In this document: positions 61,785-64,000 of the stretch, in pieces | Layout of the letters: each line of letters opens with the position of its first letter | Position numbering within the stretch: position 1 is the first letter of the stretch | Origin: Pseudomonas helvetica | GTDB lineage: Bacteria > Pseudomonadota > Gammaproteobacteria > Pseudomonadales > Pseudomonadaceae | DNA: 64,000 nt | NCBI RefSeq assembly: GCF_039908645.1 | Contig: NZ_CP150917.1 | Location: 1,708,501 to 1,772,500, forward strand | Direction: 5' to 3' | Notes under the pieces: generated by a model | What the model saw: only the letters and a program-made list of their open reading frames with translations | What the model was told of the DNA's origin: nothing | Databases searched by the model: none | Position numbers and translations under genes: made by a program

Positions 61785-63503
61785 ATGTACCTGCACACCC
61801 TCGGAAAGAGGTCGTGTGCGGCTTTGCCGTGTCTATTGCTGTGTTTCACCAGCGTAAACCTTGCCCATGCCGCACCCACCCCCGGTGATCAAGATCTGAT
61901 CCGCGATCGCCAGGATCGCCTGCTCGAAGAGCAGCGCCAACGTCTCGAAGAACTTAAGGAACTGCCCGGCAAAGCGGCCAAGCCGACGGCCCCGACAGCG
62001 CCTGCCGATACCCGCTGTTTCCCGATCAAAGACATCGAACTCAAAGGTGCTGACAGCCTTTCGGCCCGTGAGCGCGAGCGTTTGCTCAAGCCTTACATCG
62101 ACCAGTGCCTGGGCGTCACTCAGCTCAACGAGTTGCTGAAAGTCATCACCGATGACTACCTCGAGAAAGGTCTGGTCACCAGTCGCGCTTACTTGCCGCA
62201 GCAGGACTTGTCTGCCGGTCATTTGAAGGTGCTGGTGGTCGAGGGCAAGCTCGAAGGCTTGAAGGGCGCAGATGGCAGCAAGCTGTCAGACCGTGAGTTG
62301 GCCATGGCTTTTCCTGGCAAGACCGGTGACCTGGTCAACCTGCGCGAGATTGAGCAACTAGTCGATCAGTTGAACCGTTTGCCCTCCAATCAGGCTCAGA
62401 TGGAATTGGCACCGGGCAAGGAGGTGGGCGGCAGCGAAGTGCTGGTCAAGAACACCCCGCAAAAGCCCTGGCGCGCCGGCTTGTCGCGCACTAACGAAGG
62501 CCAGCGCAGCACTGGCGAACAGCGGTGGGGCACGACCTTTGACTGGGACAGCCCGCTAGGGCTGGCGGACCAGCTGATGTTGCGCGGTGGTCATGATGCG
62601 GTGAGCGATCATAACCACACATCGAGCAGCGCCATGCTCGATTACAACCTGCCGTGGGGCTGGTGGAGCTTCAACTACAGCTACAGCCAGAGCGATTACC
62701 GCTCGCAGATTGCCGCCAATGGCTACAACTTCAAACAGACTGGCGACAGCAAGACTCACCAGTTCAAGGCCGAGCGAGTGATCTATCGCGATGCCGTCAG
62801 CAAGACGTCCTTGAGTGCCGGCGTGTCTCACTCGCGTAACAACAACTTCATCGAAGACAGCAAGCTGGCCCAGAGCAGCAACCATCTGAGCGAAGCACAG
62901 TTCGGGATCAACCACGGACGGCGTGTCGGCTCGGCCTTCGTCAACCTCGACCTTGGCATGCAGAAAGGTATCGGCGCCTTCGATGCCCAGAGCAACGGTC
63001 ATCCGGGCCCGGGCGAGCCGGATGCGCGGTACCGCAAATACACAGGCACCCTGAGCTACTTGCAGCCGTTCAAACTCTGGGGCGAGTCATTGAGCTTCAG
63101 CAGCCTGATGACTGGCCAGCGTAGCGAGGACGTGCTGTTCAGCCCGCAACGCACCAGCCTGGGCGGGTTGTCGTCGATCCGTGGTTACAAGGACCAGTCG
63201 TTGTCCGGTGACAGTGGTGGCTACTGGCGCAACGACCTGCGTTGGAGTCGTCCGGTGAATTGGGCGTGGCTGCGCCCGGTGTTCGCCGAGTATGGCACTA
63301 GCCTGGGTTACGACCAGGGCGTGATCAGTCATGACCGCTACAACGGCGAGCAACATGGGCGGATGTCCAGCAACTCGATCGAGCTGTTTGCCAAAGGGCA
63401 GCATGTGTCTGCCAGCGTGACCTTCGCCCATTCTCTGGAACGCCCGGATGCGTTGACCGAGCGCGAAGCCCCGATCTATTTCCGCGTGGATTTCTTCCTC
63501 TAA
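61785..63503 (+). CDS. Two-partner secretion outer-membrane translocator TpsB (FhaC/ShlB family)
   Basis: A 572-residue outer-membrane transporter. A signal peptide (PCLLLCFTSVNLAHA) and a Gln/Arg-rich helix (RDRQDRLLEEQRQRLEEL) are followed by a POTRA domain (CFPIKDIELKGADSLS, ending VVEGKLEGLKG). A second POTRA-like region and a 16-strand barrel with the family motif SSIRGYKDQSLSGDSGGYWRNDL (loop 6) follow, finishing at FRVDFFL. The ATG at 61785 was chosen for its GAGGGAT site and signal; an ATG 11 codons upstream is weaker. It secretes the TpsA protein encoded 25 bases downstream. Confidence 0.92.
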   Translation: MYLHTLGKRSCAALPCLLLCFTSVNLAHAAPTPGDQDLIRDRQDRLLEEQRQRLEELKELPGKAAKPTAPTAPADTRCFPIKDIELKGADSLSARERERLLKPYIDQCLGVTQLNELLKVITDDYLEKGLVTSRAYLPQQDLSAGHLKVLVVEGKLEGLKGADGSKLSDRELAMAFPGKTGDLVNLREIEQLVDQLNRLPSNQAQMELAPGKEVGGSEVLVKNTPQKPWRAGLSRTNEGQRSTGEQRWGTTFDWDSPLGLADQLMLRGGHDAVSDHNHTSSSAMLDYNLPWGWWSFNYSYSQSDYRSQIAANGYNFKQTGDSKTHQFKAERVIYRDAVSKTSLSAGVSHSRNNNFIEDSKLAQSSNHLSEAQFGINHGRRVGSAFVNLDLGMQKGIGAFDAQSNGHPGPGEPDARYRKYTGTLSYLQPFKLWGESLSFSSLMTGQRSEDVLFSPQRTSLGGLSSIRGYKDQSLSGDSGGYWRNDLRWSRPVNWAWLRPVFAEYGTSLGYDQGVISHDRYNGEQHGRMSSNSIELFAKGQHVSASVTFAHSLERPDALTEREAPIYFRVDFFL

Positions 63504-63528
63504 CTTTCCGCTTTGTCGAGACCTGAAT

Positions 63529-64000
63529 ATGGACGTTCGCCAACTGGCCTTTCTGGCCGGCCAGCCTTCTGCTGCCGTGATTCCCCGTGAACGTTTCATG
63601 GGCATGCCTAAGCGCGGCCTGGCGTTCCTGCTGGCCAACGTCATGTTCTGGCAACCGATGTGGGCGCAGGCGGACGGCATAGTGGTCAGCGCGCCGGGTA
63701 CGACGCTGGACCGTGCGGGTAATGGCGTGCCGATCGTCAACATCGCCGCGCCCAACGGCAGCGGTCTGTCGCACAACCAGTTCCGCGACTACAACGTCGA
63801 TACCAACGGGGTCATTCTCAACAACGCCACGGCCCGAACGCAGGCCACGCAACTGGGGGGATTATCCTAGGCAACCCGAATCTACAGGGCGTTTCCGCAC
63901 AAACCATCCTCAACGAAGTCAACGGCGGCAGCCCCAGCCGGTTGAGCGGTTACACCGAAGTGGCGGGGCAGTCGGCGCGGGTGATCGTCGCCAACCCCTA
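63529..64000 (+). pseudogene. Filamentous-hemagglutinin-like TpsA exoprotein, N-terminal part, frameshifted (runs off right edge)
   Basis: An extended signal peptide (RGLAFLLANVMFWQPMWA, cleavage before QADGIVV) leads into the TPS secretion domain: [26 protein letters not shown] and [12 protein letters not shown]. At a run of six G (63855-63860) the frame ends in TTATCCTAG. Adding one G restores [44 protein letters not shown] and more to the window edge, the exact continuation of an FHA-like secretion domain. Either this copy is off, or the assembly lost one G. Whether the protein is an adhesin or a contact-dependent toxin cannot be told, as the rest lies outside. Confidence 0.88.
63855..63860. 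repeat. G6 tract at the tpsA frameshift
   Basis: Six G where seven would keep the TpsA frame open. A homopolymer at the frameshift site suggests slippage during replication or an indel in sequencing. Confidence 0.8.

Noticed and set aside
61833..62222. A minus-strand frame opposite the TpsB N-terminus
   Set aside because: It is a shadow of the strongly supported TpsB frame.
1..64000. CRISPR arrays, tRNA/rRNA genes, complete insertion sequences, integrases or prophage genes
   Set aside because: Looked for in reading; no regularly spaced repeats, no cloverleaf or rRNA sequence recognised, and no transposase or integrase motifs found.

Overview
The window looks like a chromosomal segment of a Pseudomonas of the fluorescens group. 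The basis is gene content read from translations (AceK, HrpA, LpxO, a Roc-type regulatory locus, a YbdG-like MscS channel), GC-rich coding sequence, and repeated intergenic REP/REPIN palindromes of the GTGGCGAGGGAGCTTGCTC type. No species can be fixed from sequence alone. No tRNA, rRNA, CRISPR array, complete insertion sequence or prophage was seen.

Layout, left: bases 1-10000 hold the start of an RND efflux permease, two tandem paralogous lipoproteins, an OmpR-type two-component pair, and housekeeping or poorly known genes (HNH protein, spermidine-synthase-like protein, cyclic-nucleotide-binding protein, oligopeptidase B, class II glutamine amidotransferase, DUF2937-like protein). At 9944-15193 there is a compact iron operon on the minus strand: one NIS (IucA/IucC) siderophore synthetase, an MFS exporter and an IutA-like TonB receptor, behind a Fur-box-like site. 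At 15319-20103 a LysR gene diverges from an MFS transporter followed by pxpA-pxpB-pxpC (5-oxoprolinase). Next come a MoxR ATPase/VWA pair, cysK, lpxO, and an EamA exporter with a candidate upstream leader peptide.

Middle (26393-38821): a degraded chaperone-usher fimbrial locus surrounds a Roc-like signalling block. The usher lacks its N-terminal part and no chaperone is present. A minor-pilin-like gene lies head to head with the usher stump, also missing its 5' end. The regulatory block holds two BvgS-like hybrid kinases, a LuxR-type response regulator (RocA1-like), and an EAL response regulator (RocR-like) broken by a one-base frameshift. A truncated adhesin-like gene ending at a G9 tract and an intact short pilin-like gene close the locus. 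In P. aeruginosa the homologous Roc genes control Cup fimbriae.

Right: EamA transporter, aceK, hrpA, a FabH-like ketoacyl synthase, an ECF sigma factor with a small zinc-finger anti-sigma, an NTF2-like/MFS operon with a divergent LysR, a FemAB/GNAT-type protein, an ABC exporter, ppiA, an alpha/beta hydrolase, a LysR regulator, azoR, another EamA transporter, an MscS-family channel and a DEAD-box helicase. The right end is a two-partner secretion locus: complete TpsB (FhaC-like) and the start of a TpsA (FHA-like) gene that is frameshifted in a G tract and runs off the window.

Most interesting: the decayed, apparently inverted fimbrial/Roc locus with two frame-affecting lesions; the single-synthetase siderophore operon; the palindrome-promoter plus leader-peptide arrangement upstream of the EamA exporter at 25490; and the TpsA frameshift.
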